NCBI RefSeq assembly: GCF_001486585.1
Contig: NZ_LN909045.1
Coordinates: 481,368 to 545,367, forward strand
Direction: 5' to 3'
Source of the DNA: Paenibacillus senegalimassiliensis
Lineage (GTDB): Bacteria > Bacillota > Bacilli > Paenibacillales > Paenibacillaceae
Length of the DNA: 64,000 nt
A program made the translations under genes and the position numbers. Of the stretch, positions 42,224 to 52,400 are shown piece after piece. How positions within the stretch are numbered: the stretch's first letter is position 1; each line of letters begins with the position of its first letter. Below the pieces are notes generated by a model, which saw only the letters and a list, made by a program, of their open reading frames with translations, ran no database searches and was not told the DNA's origin.

Positions 42224-42252
42224 AAAAGGTGTGCCCATGGCACACCTTTTTT
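42224..42252. terminator. Intrinsic terminator
   Basis: AAAAGGTGTGCC (42224-42235), loop CAT, GGCACACCTTTTTT. Works on both strands, serving the convergent chemoreceptor as well. Confidence 0.88.
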
Positions 42253-42278
42253 ACATACGATCAATCTCTTACGTTGAA

Positions 42279-43976
42279 TCAAACCACCTTGAATCGCTCA
42301 ATCAATTCATGCAGCTTCTCGGCCAAGCTGGACAGCAAGTTCGCCGAGGCATCCACCTCCTGGATGGAGGCGAGCTGTTCTTGGGAAGAAGCAGACATGT
42401 TCTGTGCGCTGCTAACTGTCTCGTTGGCAAAGCGCACGATTTCATCAATGGAGGCGACGAGCTTGTCCGAGCCCTCCGCCAGCAGATTTACGCTTTCGCT
42501 TACATCCGTAATCGCTTGGGCCGTGGACTGCGCGGCTTCCTCGATTTGCCCGAAGGAATCTCCCGCCCGTTGTACCAGTTCAGAGCCACGCTTCACTTCG
42601 TGGACCGTCTCGTCCATCGCTACGCCAGCAAGTTCCATGCGCTGAACAATTAGTGCGACCAGCTCGGCAATTTGCTGGGCCGAGGCGGTAGAGCGTTCCG
42701 CCAGCTTGCGTACAGAGGAGGCGACGACGGCAAAGCCGCTTCCGTATTCCCCGGCACGAGCCGCTTCAATCGAAGCATTCAGGGCCAGCAAATTGGTCTC
42801 GGCAGCAATCTCGGTCATGATATCGAGGATGCTTTGCACCTCTTTGGAGTGGCTGCTTAGCTCTTCAATCGTGCTGGACAGATCTACGATCTTGGATTCC
42901 ATTGTAGCCATTTGCTGCATGCTAGAGCGAATCGCCAACGCGCCTTGATCCGAAGCAGAGGAGGCTTGCTGCGCTGATCCGGAGACATTCACCGCGTGCT
43001 GGGCAATGTGACCGATGCGGCTCGACATCTCATGCAGGGCCATCGACCCGGACTCCAGATTTTGCAATTGCAGTTCGGCGCCCTGGGCCAACGCTTGCGA
43101 GATGTTTACACTATGCTCGCTGGCGGTTCCCGTCTGCTCGGCACTGGCGGAGAGCTGCTCCGAGGACGAGGCGACTTGCATTGAAGTATCGTTCACCTCA
43201 GTAATCAACTCACGCAGGCTGGAGATCATCTCTGCGAAGCTGCGGGTCAGACGCCCAACCTCATCCTCGCTCTTGATCAGAAGCGGCTGTACAGTCAGGT
43301 CTCCCTGAGCGACCCGTTCCACTTGCTTGGACAATTTCTCCAGTGGGCGAATCATCCGGTGGATGAAGAAGTACACAAACAGAACGGCCAATACGAATAC
43401 GATGGCTCCGATCATAAATGGCAGCAGGAGAATGTCCCGCGTTCTGTCGCTAATAATAGAAGCATCAAAATTGATGACCATCAAGCCAACGATCTCTTGC
43501 TTCGGATCGTGATTCTTGTAGATCGGTCCATAGCCGCTAAGCAGCTTGGCTCCGTCATACTCATACACCTTCGTATATACGGAGTGCTTCATTGAAGCAA
43601 TCATCTCACGGTCCTTATCGCTGAAATAAAAAGTATCGCCGGCTTGGTAGCCCCGGGCTTTCACATTCTCATCGGCGGCCAGAATCGTACCATCCAGCGA
43701 CATTAGAAAGGACTCCTTGAACAGCGGCTTGTGTGCCACCGTCCAGTTCAACCGGGTCTCCAGTTCCGCAAGTCCGGAGGTATCTCCTTGAACGAGACGC
43801 TCAATATCGCCAGAATCAAATAATCCAGTCGTGATGTTGGCGCATCCTACCGTTTCAACCCCTGCGGATTCTTCTACCTGACGGTAGGTAATCTGATAAC
43901 TGAACAAACCGATCAATGAACCGACCAGGACCAGCAGTCCAATCAGCGCATAGGCAATTTTTTGTGCAAAGCTCAT
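42279..43976 (-). CDS. Methyl-accepting chemotaxis protein (single-Cache type)
   Basis: 565 residues, ATG 43976 with GGGAGAGG upstream. Membrane segment 8-28, extracellular sensor about 30-178 of the single-Cache kind ([40 protein letters not shown]), second membrane segment 182-205, HAMP 206-260, then the signalling helices with hairpin tip [20 protein letters not shown] near 400-420. Different in sensor from the chemoreceptor at 4228, so a different ligand. Confidence 0.93.
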   Translation of the reverse strand: MSFAQKIAYALIGLLVLVGSLIGLFSYQITYRQVEESAGVETVGCANITTGLFDSGDIERLVQGDTSGLAELETRLNWTVAHKPLFKESFLMSLDGTILAADENVKARGYQAGDTFYFSDKDREMIASMKHSVYTKVYEYDGAKLLSGYGPIYKNHDPKQEIVGLMVINFDASIISDRTRDILLLPFMIGAIVFVLAVLFVYFFIHRMIRPLEKLSKQVERVAQGDLTVQPLLIKSEDEVGRLTRSFAEMISSLRELITEVNDTSMQVASSSEQLSASAEQTGTASEHSVNISQALAQGAELQLQNLESGSMALHEMSSRIGHIAQHAVNVSGSAQQASSASDQGALAIRSSMQQMATMESKIVDLSSTIEELSSHSKEVQSILDIMTEIAAETNLLALNASIEAARAGEYGSGFAVVASSVRKLAERSTASAQQIAELVALIVQRMELAGVAMDETVHEVKRGSELVQRAGDSFGQIEEAAQSTAQAITDVSESVNLLAEGSDKLVASIDEIVRFANETVSSAQNMSASSQEQLASIQEVDASANLLSSLAEKLHELIERFKVV

Positions 43977-44127
43977 GTTACCTCTCCCATCTTGACCTCA
44001 AGGATAATCACTGTCTATGTAATAAGGCCTAAGACAAATTATATCTAGAAGAGGTGGGGAAAGGGTGTAACTTACCGCACTGGCAGAGCCTTTAAATGAT
44101 AAATGGGTGAGAAAAAGAACCATGTGC

Positions 44128-45285
44128 TTAGCATAAAACGCGGAGAGTAGGGGACGGCGTGCTTGCAGCTAATGGGTGTAGTAATCCAGCGACCGTATCG
44201 GCGCAGGAATCAGGGCGATAGCCCGCGCGCATCGTCGTCACCTTCTTGCTCCGCAAAGCTCCAGTCCGTTCAAGAAGCGCCCCGAACCACTCATCCAGAA
44301 TGGAAGGAGAGGTTAATTCTGCCCCAAAGCCATGCTTCAGGAAGAACTCGCGATTCTTCTCCTCCTGTCCGGGGATCGATTCGAAGAAGAGCATCGGGAT
44401 GCCCTTGGCCATACCTTCGGTGCAGGTCATTCCGCCCGGCTTGGTGATCAGCACGTTGGAAGCATCCATCCACTTGCTGATCTCTCGGGTAAATCCGATC
44501 ACTTTAACATTCGGGTGCTGGAACCTGGGATCGGAACGTAGCTTGGCCGCAAGCTTCTCATTACTCCCGACGCAGCACACAATTTGCACCTTGTCGCTCC
44601 AGGCCGTCAGCCTGCCAAGTAAGTCATCCTCAACCGGTAGTCCCCAGCCCCCTCCCATAACAAGAACGGTGGGCATGTCTTTAAGCCCCAGCTCGGTCCG
44701 GGCAGTGGCCTTGCTCTGTCTTCTCCAGAAGTCGGGATGCACGGGAATACCCGTGCTGCGAATCTTGGCGGGTTCCACACCACGTTCAATAAGCAAGCAT
44801 CTGACCTCGGGGGCGGAGACCAGGAAATAATCGGTTCCGGAACTGATCCAGGAGCCATGTGCATCGTAATCCGTAATTAGCGTACAGAGCGGCACGTTCA
44901 ATCGCTTCGTAGCTTTCAGATGGGCCACAATAGCGTTGGGAATCGGGTGGGTGCACACAATCAGATCGGGATTAAGCTGCTGGATGACCTGTAACGTATG
45001 TTGATAGAACACCTTATGTAAGGCCAGCCGGGTTAGCCCGCCCATGGGCTTTTCATACTTTTTATAGTAGAACTTGCCCACCAGCGCCGGACTGGTATTC
45101 ACTGTCATGCGATAGGCTGCGAGAATTAAAGGAGCGACCTTGGGATTCAGAAAGGATCCCAGCTCCAGCACCTTTGTGCGAATTTGCGGGTTCTTCCGTT
45201 TAAGTCCCGCTGCCAGAGCATATCCGGCTTGCGTATGCCCACTGCCAAATCCCTCGGATAAGATCAGCACTCTTCTCTTCCGCAT
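44128..45285 (-). CDS. UgtP/MGDG-synthase-type glycosyltransferase
   Basis: 385 residues from ATG 45285; the frame is open to 45504 but the added N-terminus is not family-like. MGDG-synthase N-terminal domain (RVLILSEGFGSGHTQAGYAL, THPIPNAIVAHLKATKRLNV, TDYDAHGSW) and a GT28 UDP-sugar-binding domain (VLVMGGGWGLP, KVIGFTREISKWMDASNVLI, TKPGGMTCTEGMAKGIPMLF). Adds glucose or another hexose to diacylglycerol to make glycolipid, the lipoteichoic acid anchor or membrane glycolipid, at the inner membrane face. Sugar and acceptor are inferred from the family. Confidence 0.88.
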   Translation of the reverse strand: MRKRRVLILSEGFGSGHTQAGYALAAGLKRKNPQIRTKVLELGSFLNPKVAPLILAAYRMTVNTSPALVGKFYYKKYEKPMGGLTRLALHKVFYQHTLQVIQQLNPDLIVCTHPIPNAIVAHLKATKRLNVPLCTLITDYDAHGSWISSGTDYFLVSAPEVRCLLIERGVEPAKIRSTGIPVHPDFWRRQSKATARTELGLKDMPTVLVMGGGWGLPVEDDLLGRLTAWSDKVQIVCCVGSNEKLAAKLRSDPRFQHPNVKVIGFTREISKWMDASNVLITKPGGMTCTEGMAKGIPMLFFESIPGQEEKNREFFLKHGFGAELTSPSILDEWFGALLERTGALRSKKVTTMRAGYRPDSCADTVAGLLHPLAASTPSPTLRVLC

Positions 45286-45567
45286 GTTAATCGCCCGCCC
45301 CCATAATGTTCCGTATTTGTTCTCTGTTATTAAGTGTATTGCGTTTCTAGGCCAATATACAGAGTCTTTGGACTGGTTGCCTGCTGGACTTAGGTCGGGG
45401 AGCTCAAGCTGGACAAGGGATTGAAAAATTTTCGTGAAAATTATTGAAAATAACTTGATATTAGGTTGCGGAGAGAGTAAAGTAATGAATGACCAAATGA
45501 CCAAAAATGAATTTTAGTCATTTTTATGGCCTGAACCAAAATCTATCCAAACAAGGAGGTGTCTGAG

Positions 45568-46155
45568 ATGGCAACGGTAGATCGCCGGCAACTTGTAGTT
45601 GAAGCGGCGGAGAAATCATTTGCGCTGTTCGGCTATAAGGCAACGACGATGGACCATGTGGCCAAGATTGCGAACGTGGCCAAGGGAACGATTTATACCT
45701 TCTTTACCAATAAGGAGGAACTGTTCGATGAGATTCTTCGTTCCGTCATCATGGACATGAGGCAAGTGATCGAGCAGGAATTCGATTCAAGCAAGCCATT
45801 TGCTGAGAATTTGCATCATAGTATGGACGTGCTGCTTAGCTTTCGCAGCGAGCATGAGCTGTTAATTAAGCTGTCGCAGGAGGTTCGCGATTTCGGGACT
45901 CCGAAGGCACGTGAAGGTCTCCAGCAAATTGAACTTGCCATTTTGGAATACCTGGAGCGAAAGATTGCTAAATTTATAGAGCTTGGAGAAATTCGCCCTT
46001 TCGATCCCAAGCTGCTTGCCTATGTCGTATTTAAGCTGTATATCGGGTTGGCCTCAGATTGGAATCAGATTCATGAGCCGCTTAGCGAGACGCAAATCAA
46101 GGAGTTTACCCGCGACTTCCTGGAGGGTGGCTTGTCTCCGGCGGCACAACATTAA
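45568..46155 (+). CDS. TetR-family transcriptional regulator
   Basis: 195 residues; ATG 45568 with AAGGAGGT at 45553-45560. N-terminal helix-turn-helix (AEKSFALFGYKATTMDHVAK, IANVAKGTIYTFFTNKEELF) and an all-helical ligand domain. The next gene on the same strand, 46 bp away, encodes a YhgE/Pip membrane protein; the pair is common in Bacillales and suggests that this protein controls it together with itself. Confidence 0.92.
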   Translation: MATVDRRQLVVEAAEKSFALFGYKATTMDHVAKIANVAKGTIYTFFTNKEELFDEILRSVIMDMRQVIEQEFDSSKPFAENLHHSMDVLLSFRSEHELLIKLSQEVRDFGTPKAREGLQQIELAILEYLERKIAKFIELGEIRPFDPKLLAYVVFKLYIGLASDWNQIHEPLSETQIKEFTRDFLEGGLSPAAQH

Positions 46156-46201
46156 ATATTGACTCAAAATAGAAAGAAGAGCCATCAAGGAGAGAGAAAG
46201 C

Positions 46202-48391
46202 ATGAAATCATTAGCGGTATTTCTCAAGGATATGGGAGCCACATTGCGAAGACCGAAGGTCTTTATTCCCATTCTTGTCGTGTTGTTTATTCCCGTACTG
46301 TATAGTGGCCTGTTCCTGACGGCCTTCTGGGACCCGTACGGCAAAATGAATGAATTGCCTGTTGCGGTTGTCAATGAGGACCGGGGATCAGCCTATGAAG
46401 ACAAGGAATTGAAGGTAGGAGCAGACCTTGTTGAAGAGCTTAGGAAAAGTGATGATTTTGCCTGGAACTTTGTGACGCGTGAACAAGCGGAGCAAGGGAT
46501 GAAGAACAACGATTACTATATGACCATTGTCATTCCCGATAACTTCTCGGCCCAGGCAACAACGCTGATGGATGAAAATCCCGCACCGGCACAACTGATA
46601 TTCGAGCCCAACGAGGGTTATAACTTCCTCGCAGCTCAAATCGGAGGTACGGCGGTCAAGGAGATCAAGACCAAGGTCTCGGCTAAAGTCACCGAGGCTT
46701 ACACGGAGACATTGTTTGATCAAGTGGAGAACATCTCAGGAGGATTGAGTGATGCCGGGGGTGGTGCAAGCGCTCTGAACGAAGGGGCCGTCAAACTGGA
46801 TGATGGCGCAGACCAGTTGAAGGCCAATTTGGCGAAGCTGGTTGACGGGACAACAAAGCTTCAAAATGGCGTGACCCCTTTGGCCCAAGGGAGCGAATCG
46901 TTATATGGCGGCATCAATGAAGTCAGGGGCGGTGCTGCTACCCTGGCCGGAGGACTGAGCCAGCTTGATGCGGCAAGCCAGCAGCTTCGCAGCGGAGCGC
47001 AGGATGCCCAGCAAGGCAGCCAGCAACTGCAAGCGGGATTGCAAGCTTCACTGGAAGGTGCGAAGAAGCTCCAGGCGGGTCTTGAAGCCTCGGAGCAAGG
47101 CAGCAGCAGCCTGAAGACAGGCCTGGCCTCATCCGTACAAGGCAGCGCCAAGGTGGTGGAAGGTGCGAACGCGGTGGCCCAAGGGCTGGAGCAGCTAGCT
47201 CAAGCGAATCCGGAGCTGGCTAGCAACGCTTCGGTGCAGCAATTGTTAGCGGCCAGCAAGGCAGTAGCCCAAGGGGCAGATGCCTTGCATCAAGGCAATC
47301 AGCAATTGCTGCAAGGCAGCGACAGCTTGCATAGCGCGCAGCAGCAACTGGTGCAAGGCGGCGGCGAGCTTGCCGCAGCACAGGAGCAACTGCTGCAAGG
47401 AGCAACCGCGCTTGAGGCCGGGCAAGCGAAGCTCTCCGGCGGGCTGGAGCAGTTCGGCTCCAAGCTGTCAGAAGCGGCGGCTGGCGGCCAGAAGCTCGCT
47501 TCGGGTACCGGGCAGCTTAGTGCAGGTGCAGAGCAATTGCTCGGCGGCGTCAAGCAATTGTCCAGCGGCGTAGGCACCTTGACCGATGGCTCCAAGCAGT
47601 TGAACGCCGGAGCTGACGAGTTGAAGGACGGCATGGACCAATTGACTGAGGGAACCGGGGAACTAGCTGGTAAGCTGACGGATGCGGCGGAGCAGACATC
47701 CAGTGTCCAGAAGACAGACGCTCTGGTGAGCATGTATGCCGAGCCTGTCAGCATTGATGAGCATAAGCTGAATGAAGTGCCTAACTATGGCACAGGCTTT
47801 GCTCCTTATTTCCTCTCGCTTGGCCTGTTCGTCGGCGCGTTGATCTCTACGCTGGTCGTCCCCGTTCGCGGTTCATCGGTAGCGGAAGCAAGCGGCTGGA
47901 ACCGTTTTGTCAGCCGTACACTGGCCTTCACGGGGATGAGCCTGTTTCAGTCGTTACTTGCTGTTATTATGGTGTTGTACGGCTTGGGACTGGAAGTGCA
48001 GAGTGTTCCGCTATTCTATCTATTTAGCTTTGTCACCAGCTTGAGCTACATGTTCATTATTCAGGCATTGGTGACCTGGCTGGAGAATCCTGGCCGCTTC
48101 CTGGCCATTCTGATTCTGATCTTCCAGCTCACCACCAGTGCAGGAACGTTCCCACTGGAACTGATTCCTAACTGGATGAAGGTGTTCAACCCTTTGTTGC
48201 CAATGACCTACAGCGTCAAAGGCTACAAAGCCGTAGTGTCCACTGGGGAAACAATCGTTATCTGGGACAATATCGGCATTTTGCTTGGATTCGGAGTTGT
48301 TTTCCTGGCGCTGACGCTAGTCTACTTTATACGCCATGAAAGCAGCAGGGATGTAAGTCCCGAAGCAAGCCTGAGCGTACAAGCGCATTAA
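46202..48391 (+). CDS. yhgE: YhgE/Pip-family membrane protein
   Basis: 729 residues, GGAGAGA site, ATG 46202. N-terminal membrane segment (FIPILVVLFIPVLYSGLFLT) and family stretch PVAVVNEDRGSAYEDKEL; C-terminal ABC-2-like membrane part with five or six helices from about 530. The middle (about 185-510) is a long run of degenerate 7-11-residue units of the form LxxGxxxLxxG (e.g. GSQQLQAGLQASLEGAKKLQ), a predicted extracellular coiled rod. Related to EsaA of type VII secretion and to phage receptor Pip; the precise role is unknown. Ala/Gln/Gly-rich repeats are DNA-level repetitive too. Confidence 0.9.
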   Translation: MKSLAVFLKDMGATLRRPKVFIPILVVLFIPVLYSGLFLTAFWDPYGKMNELPVAVVNEDRGSAYEDKELKVGADLVEELRKSDDFAWNFVTREQAEQGMKNNDYYMTIVIPDNFSAQATTLMDENPAPAQLIFEPNEGYNFLAAQIGGTAVKEIKTKVSAKVTEAYTETLFDQVENISGGLSDAGGGASALNEGAVKLDDGADQLKANLAKLVDGTTKLQNGVTPLAQGSESLYGGINEVRGGAATLAGGLSQLDAASQQLRSGAQDAQQGSQQLQAGLQASLEGAKKLQAGLEASEQGSSSLKTGLASSVQGSAKVVEGANAVAQGLEQLAQANPELASNASVQQLLAASKAVAQGADALHQGNQQLLQGSDSLHSAQQQLVQGGGELAAAQEQLLQGATALEAGQAKLSGGLEQFGSKLSEAAAGGQKLASGTGQLSAGAEQLLGGVKQLSSGVGTLTDGSKQLNAGADELKDGMDQLTEGTGELAGKLTDAAEQTSSVQKTDALVSMYAEPVSIDEHKLNEVPNYGTGFAPYFLSLGLFVGALISTLVVPVRGSSVAEASGWNRFVSRTLAFTGMSLFQSLLAVIMVLYGLGLEVQSVPLFYLFSFVTSLSYMFIIQALVTWLENPGRFLAILILIFQLTTSAGTFPLELIPNWMKVFNPLLPMTYSVKGYKAVVSTGETIVIWDNIGILLGFGVVFLALTLVYFIRHESSRDVSPEASLSVQAH

Positions 48392-48463
48392 GTATCGTAG
48401 AGGGCACTGAATAGCAAACAGTACATCAGTAATCCATATAAATTTTGATATCAGTATAATGAA

Positions 48464-48521
48464 GAACCTTCTCGCTCGATTTACCAGCGGCCTGTCCCCT
48501 TGGTGAGCGAGAAGGTTCTTT
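48464..48521 (+). terminator. Intrinsic terminator after yhgE
   Basis: GAACCTTCTCGCTC (48464-48477) and GAGCGAGAAGGTTC (48505-48518) with a 27-nt loop, then TT. The T run is short. Confidence 0.7.
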
Positions 48522-48533
48522 GCTTGTATTTTA

Positions 48534-48707
48534 AGAGGTTGTTCAAAAAGTCGTCTTCCCAGGACGGAGTTAATCAAGGAGTAGAATCGACATCGAATCT
48601 TGAATTCAGCCGGGCCTTCCGTTGCTCACGTAGATCTGTCTACGCTCCGCTACTCAGTCCCTGACTTCATCCAACCTTCTCGGTCCTGCTAACCCGACTT
48701 TTTGAAC
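48534..48707 (-). repeat. Dispersed TIR repeat, copy 3 (inverted)
   Basis: Same element in reverse: starts AGAGGTTGTTCAAAAAGTCG and ends CGACTTTTTGAAC. Its centre has a perfect CGTAGA-TCTG-TCTACG hairpin. Confidence 0.85.
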
Positions 48708-49469
48708 ACGCACTTTCAGCTAACTCATTTGGCCTACATTTGCTTTAGCTTGTTTTTAGCTTGTTCCTGACTAGTCCTTAGCTCGTTGTAACTCCACCAT
48801 TACCTCGATTTGCGCTTCATTTGTTCATTATAGGTAGATTATAGGGAATTTCTCATGCTAATTTTCAAAATTGGCCTCAAAAACGTAAATTAGATGGAAA
48901 ACCTCCATATAAAATCACTAATATCACTGAATTCACGATGAAACGACACTATTATAGGGAGAATTTCCCTATAATGCTGAAAAACTTGATTATATCCTCA
49001 ATTTAGTTGGAGGATTTCCCTATAATTCCTCTTAATCGTTCTTTTTTCTCTTGAAAAAGCACTTGTCCGCCACTAACTACTCCAACACCAACTACTCCGC
49101 CACTAACTGTGCTATCATCACTGGTTCCATCTACACCCTCAGCATTAACAGCCTCTTCGCAGCCCATTATTATCAATCAACTTTAGAATCGCACTCCCTG
49201 GTCATCCTAATGCTTTTTTCTTATGTCAAAAAGTACAAGCTGGCAAGTTAGATTATCCATGCAAAACCCTTTGGATGATTTTCACTATGGATGAACATGC
49301 TGCTAGGTGCGGGAGGCTAATTTGGACGAGCTGGACTCATTTGTCTGAAATTTCTAATCAATAGTGCAAAATAAAGAGAACATAGTGCAAAAACACAACT
49401 GACATTTTCCGTTAGAATAAAAGGAAAGATGGGTCCGGGCTTATCCGGCTGAAGAAAGGGTTGCGTCAG
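48708..49469. other. Long intergenic region with AT-rich palindromes upstream of gltB
   Basis: No credible gene in about 760 bp. 48730-48830 has TTAGCTTGTT-type short repeats; 48830-49035 holds several related AT-rich palindromic blocks; 49252-49460 should contain the gltB promoter. AGTGCAAAA(T/A) occurs twice (49358 and 49384 region), a possible regulator site. I could not fix the promoter. Confidence 0.5.
48951..48975. repeat. Palindrome of the TTATAGGGA family
   Basis: ATTATAGGGA-GAATT-TCCCTATAAT, 10-bp arms, 5-nt centre. Half-copies surround it (ATTATAGGGAATTTCTC near 48839, GAGGATTTCCCTATAATTCC near 49010) and related blocks occur at 6670-6860. Confidence 0.7.
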
Positions 49470-52400
49470 ATGATGAAACATACCGATACACCGATCAAGC
49501 AGGGATTGTATGATCCCGCTTTTGAAAAAGACGCTTGCGGTATGGGCTTCGTCGCTCATATCAAGGGAAATGCCTCACACGATATTGTCAGTCAGGCCTT
49601 GACGATGCTGGCCAATATGGAGCACCGGGGCGGGCAAGGCAGTGAGCCCAATTCGGGAGATGGGGCAGGTATTTTACTGCAAATTCCGCATCGCTTCTTT
49701 GCGGAGGAAGCACAGAAGCTTGACTTCGTTCTTCCGGAAGCCGGCCAGTACGGGGTAGGTATGTTGTTCCTGCCACATGACGAGGTGGTTCGTGCCGGTC
49801 AAGAAGCGGAACTCGTAAACATAGTTGAAGCAGAAGGACAACGAGTGCTAGGATTCCGGACAGTGCCAACCTCGGATGATATGCTGGGCAAGTCGGCCAA
49901 AGCTGCCAAGCCGTTTGTTCGTCAAGTCTTTATCGGACGCTCGGCGGAGCTGACGGATGATTTGGATTTTGAGCGCAAGCTCTATGTTATCCGTCGCCGG
50001 GCCGAATTGGCCATTCGTTACAGCGGCGCAGAAGAGGGCGACGCCTTCTACGTATCCAGTCTGTCATGCCGGAAGATTGTATATAAGGGGATGCTGACCA
50101 CTGAGCAGGTGGGGCAATTTTATCTGGATCTGAAACAGGAATCGCTGGAGTCAGCAATTGCCCTGGTGCACTCCCGCTTCAGTACCAATACGTTCCCAAG
50201 CTGGGAGCGGGCGCATCCGTACCGCTTCATGATCCACAACGGAGAGATCAATACGCTGCGCGGTAACGTGAACTGGATGCGCGCACGGCAATCCATGTTC
50301 AAGAGCGAAGCGTTTGGTGCTGATCTGGAGAAGGTGAAGCCGATCATTAACCCGGACGGCTCCGATACAGCGATGTTTGATAATACCTTTGAATTCTTGT
50401 ATCTGAGCGGACGTTCGTTGCCGCATGTCGCCATGATGATGGTACCTGAGCCTTGGGGCGGTCAGAAGGATATGGACCAAGACAAGAAGGCGTTCTATGA
50501 ATACCACAGCACGATGATGGAACCGTGGGACGGCCCTGCGGCCATGGGCTTTACCGATGGTATCCAGATTGGAGCGATTCTGGACCGCAACGGCTTGCGC
50601 CCATCGCGTTATTATGTGACCAAGAACGACCTGATTGTGTTGTCCTCTGAAGTAGGGGTGCTGGACATTCCAGCGGAGGATGTACTTTATAAGGATCGTC
50701 TCCGTCCGGGACGGATGCTGCTGGTCGATACCCGGGAGGGACGAATCATTTCCGATGAGGAAGTGAAGGCTTCAATTGCCGCTGAGCATCCTTATCGCGA
50801 ATGGCTGGATGAGCACTTGGTCGAACTGGAGGACTTGCCGGAAGCGAAGGAGCTGCCGCCGGAAAGTCATGAAAATATTTCGCAGCGGCAAATGGCCTTT
50901 GGTTATACGTATGAGGATTTGCGCAAGGTGCTGGAGCCGATGGCGATGACGGGGCAGGAGAACCTGGTCTCCATGGGTTACGATGCGCCGATTGCCGTAT
51001 TGTCGGAACAGCCGCAGCGCCTCTACAACTACTTCAAGCAAATGTTCGCTCAGGTCACCAATCCGCCAATTGATGCGATTCGTGAGGAATTGGTGACCTC
51101 TACGGTGACCACAATTGGACCCGAGCGTGACCTGCTTAATCCTGAGCCGGAGAGCTGCCGCCAGATCCGTCTGGATTCGCCGATTCTGTCCAATGAGGAC
51201 TTTGCCAAGGTTCGTCATGTACGTCGTCCTGGCTTCAAATCGATTACCATTCCGATTCTGTTCCCGGCGGCCGAAGGGGCGGAAGGGCTTCGTCAAGCAT
51301 TGGATACCCTGTGCGAAGCTGCTGACCGGGTCATTGCCAAGGGGCACAACATCATTATCCTGTCGGACCGGGGTGTAGACGCGGACAATGCTGCTATTCC
51401 GGCGTTGCTGGCAGTATCCACCTTACAGCATCATCTGATTCGCCAGGAAACGCGGACCAAGGTCAGCTTGCTGCTCGAATCCGGGGAACCACGCGAAGTG
51501 CATCATTTCGCCCTGTTGCTGGGCTATGGAGTCAGCGCAGTGAACCCGTATCTGGCCTTCGAATCCTTGAAGGATATGATTGCGCAGCGCATGCTGCAAG
51601 GCATCACTCATGAGAAGGCTGTCTATAACTTTATTAAAGCGGCAACGAAGGGCGTTCTCAAAACGTTGTCCAAAATGGGAATCTCCACGATTCAATCTTA
51701 CCGTGGCGCACAGATCTTCGAGGCTGTGGGGCTGGAGCCGTCATTTATAGACCGTTACTTCACCTGGACGCCTTCCCGCATTGGCGGAATCGGCTTGCCA
51801 GAGGTGGCTAGCGAGGCGCTGGCACATCATTTCCGGGCCTTCACTGATAAGGACGGCAATGACAAAGTGCTGGATTCCATCGGTGAATATCAATGGCGGA
51901 GCGGAGGGGAAGAGCATCTCTTCAATCCGCAGACCGTGCATTTGCTGCAACAGGCGGTTCGGACCGGGGATTATGCCCTGTACAAGAAATTTGCCGAGCT
52001 GGTGCAAGGCGAGAATGAGAAGCACTTCACACTGCGTTCCCTGCTGGAACTGAAGGCAGTCGGACCAAAGGTACCGCTGGAGGAAGTGGAATCGGCGGCA
52101 TCCATCATGCGCCGCTTCAAGACAGGGGCCATGTCCTACGGGTCCATTAGTAAGGAAGCACATGAGACGATTGCCATCGCGATGAATCGCATCGGTGGCA
52201 AGAGTAATACCGGGGAAGGCGGCGAAGATCCGGCACGCTTCGTGCCCGATGCGAACGGCGATTTGCGCCGAAGCGCCATCAAGCAGGTAGCCTCCGGACG
52301 GTTTGGCGTGACATCGAATTATCTGGTCAATGCGGATGAAATTCAGATCAAGATGGCTCAAGGGGCGAAGCCTGGTGAAGGTGGGCAGCTTCCGGGCAAG

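Noticed and set aside
44128-45504. Long start (GTG 45504) for the glycosyltransferase
   Set aside because: The extra 73 residues do not look like the family N-terminus; MRKRRVLILSEG at 45285 is the usual beginning.
46861-47754. Antisense Cys/Pro/Ser-rich frames opposite yhgE repeats
   Set aside because: They mirror the Ala/Gln/Gly repeats of the real protein and have no independent support.
49051-49251. 66-residue open frame on the plus strand
   Set aside because: No ribosome binding site, low-complexity Thr/Asn/Ser start, and it lies in the palindrome-rich intergenic region.
51741-52361. Long antisense frame inside gltB (206 codons)
   Set aside because: Lies wholly opposite conserved gltB coding sequence, has no binding site and no recognisable protein; codon-bias shadow. 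The same applies to 50772-51347 and 53388-53972.
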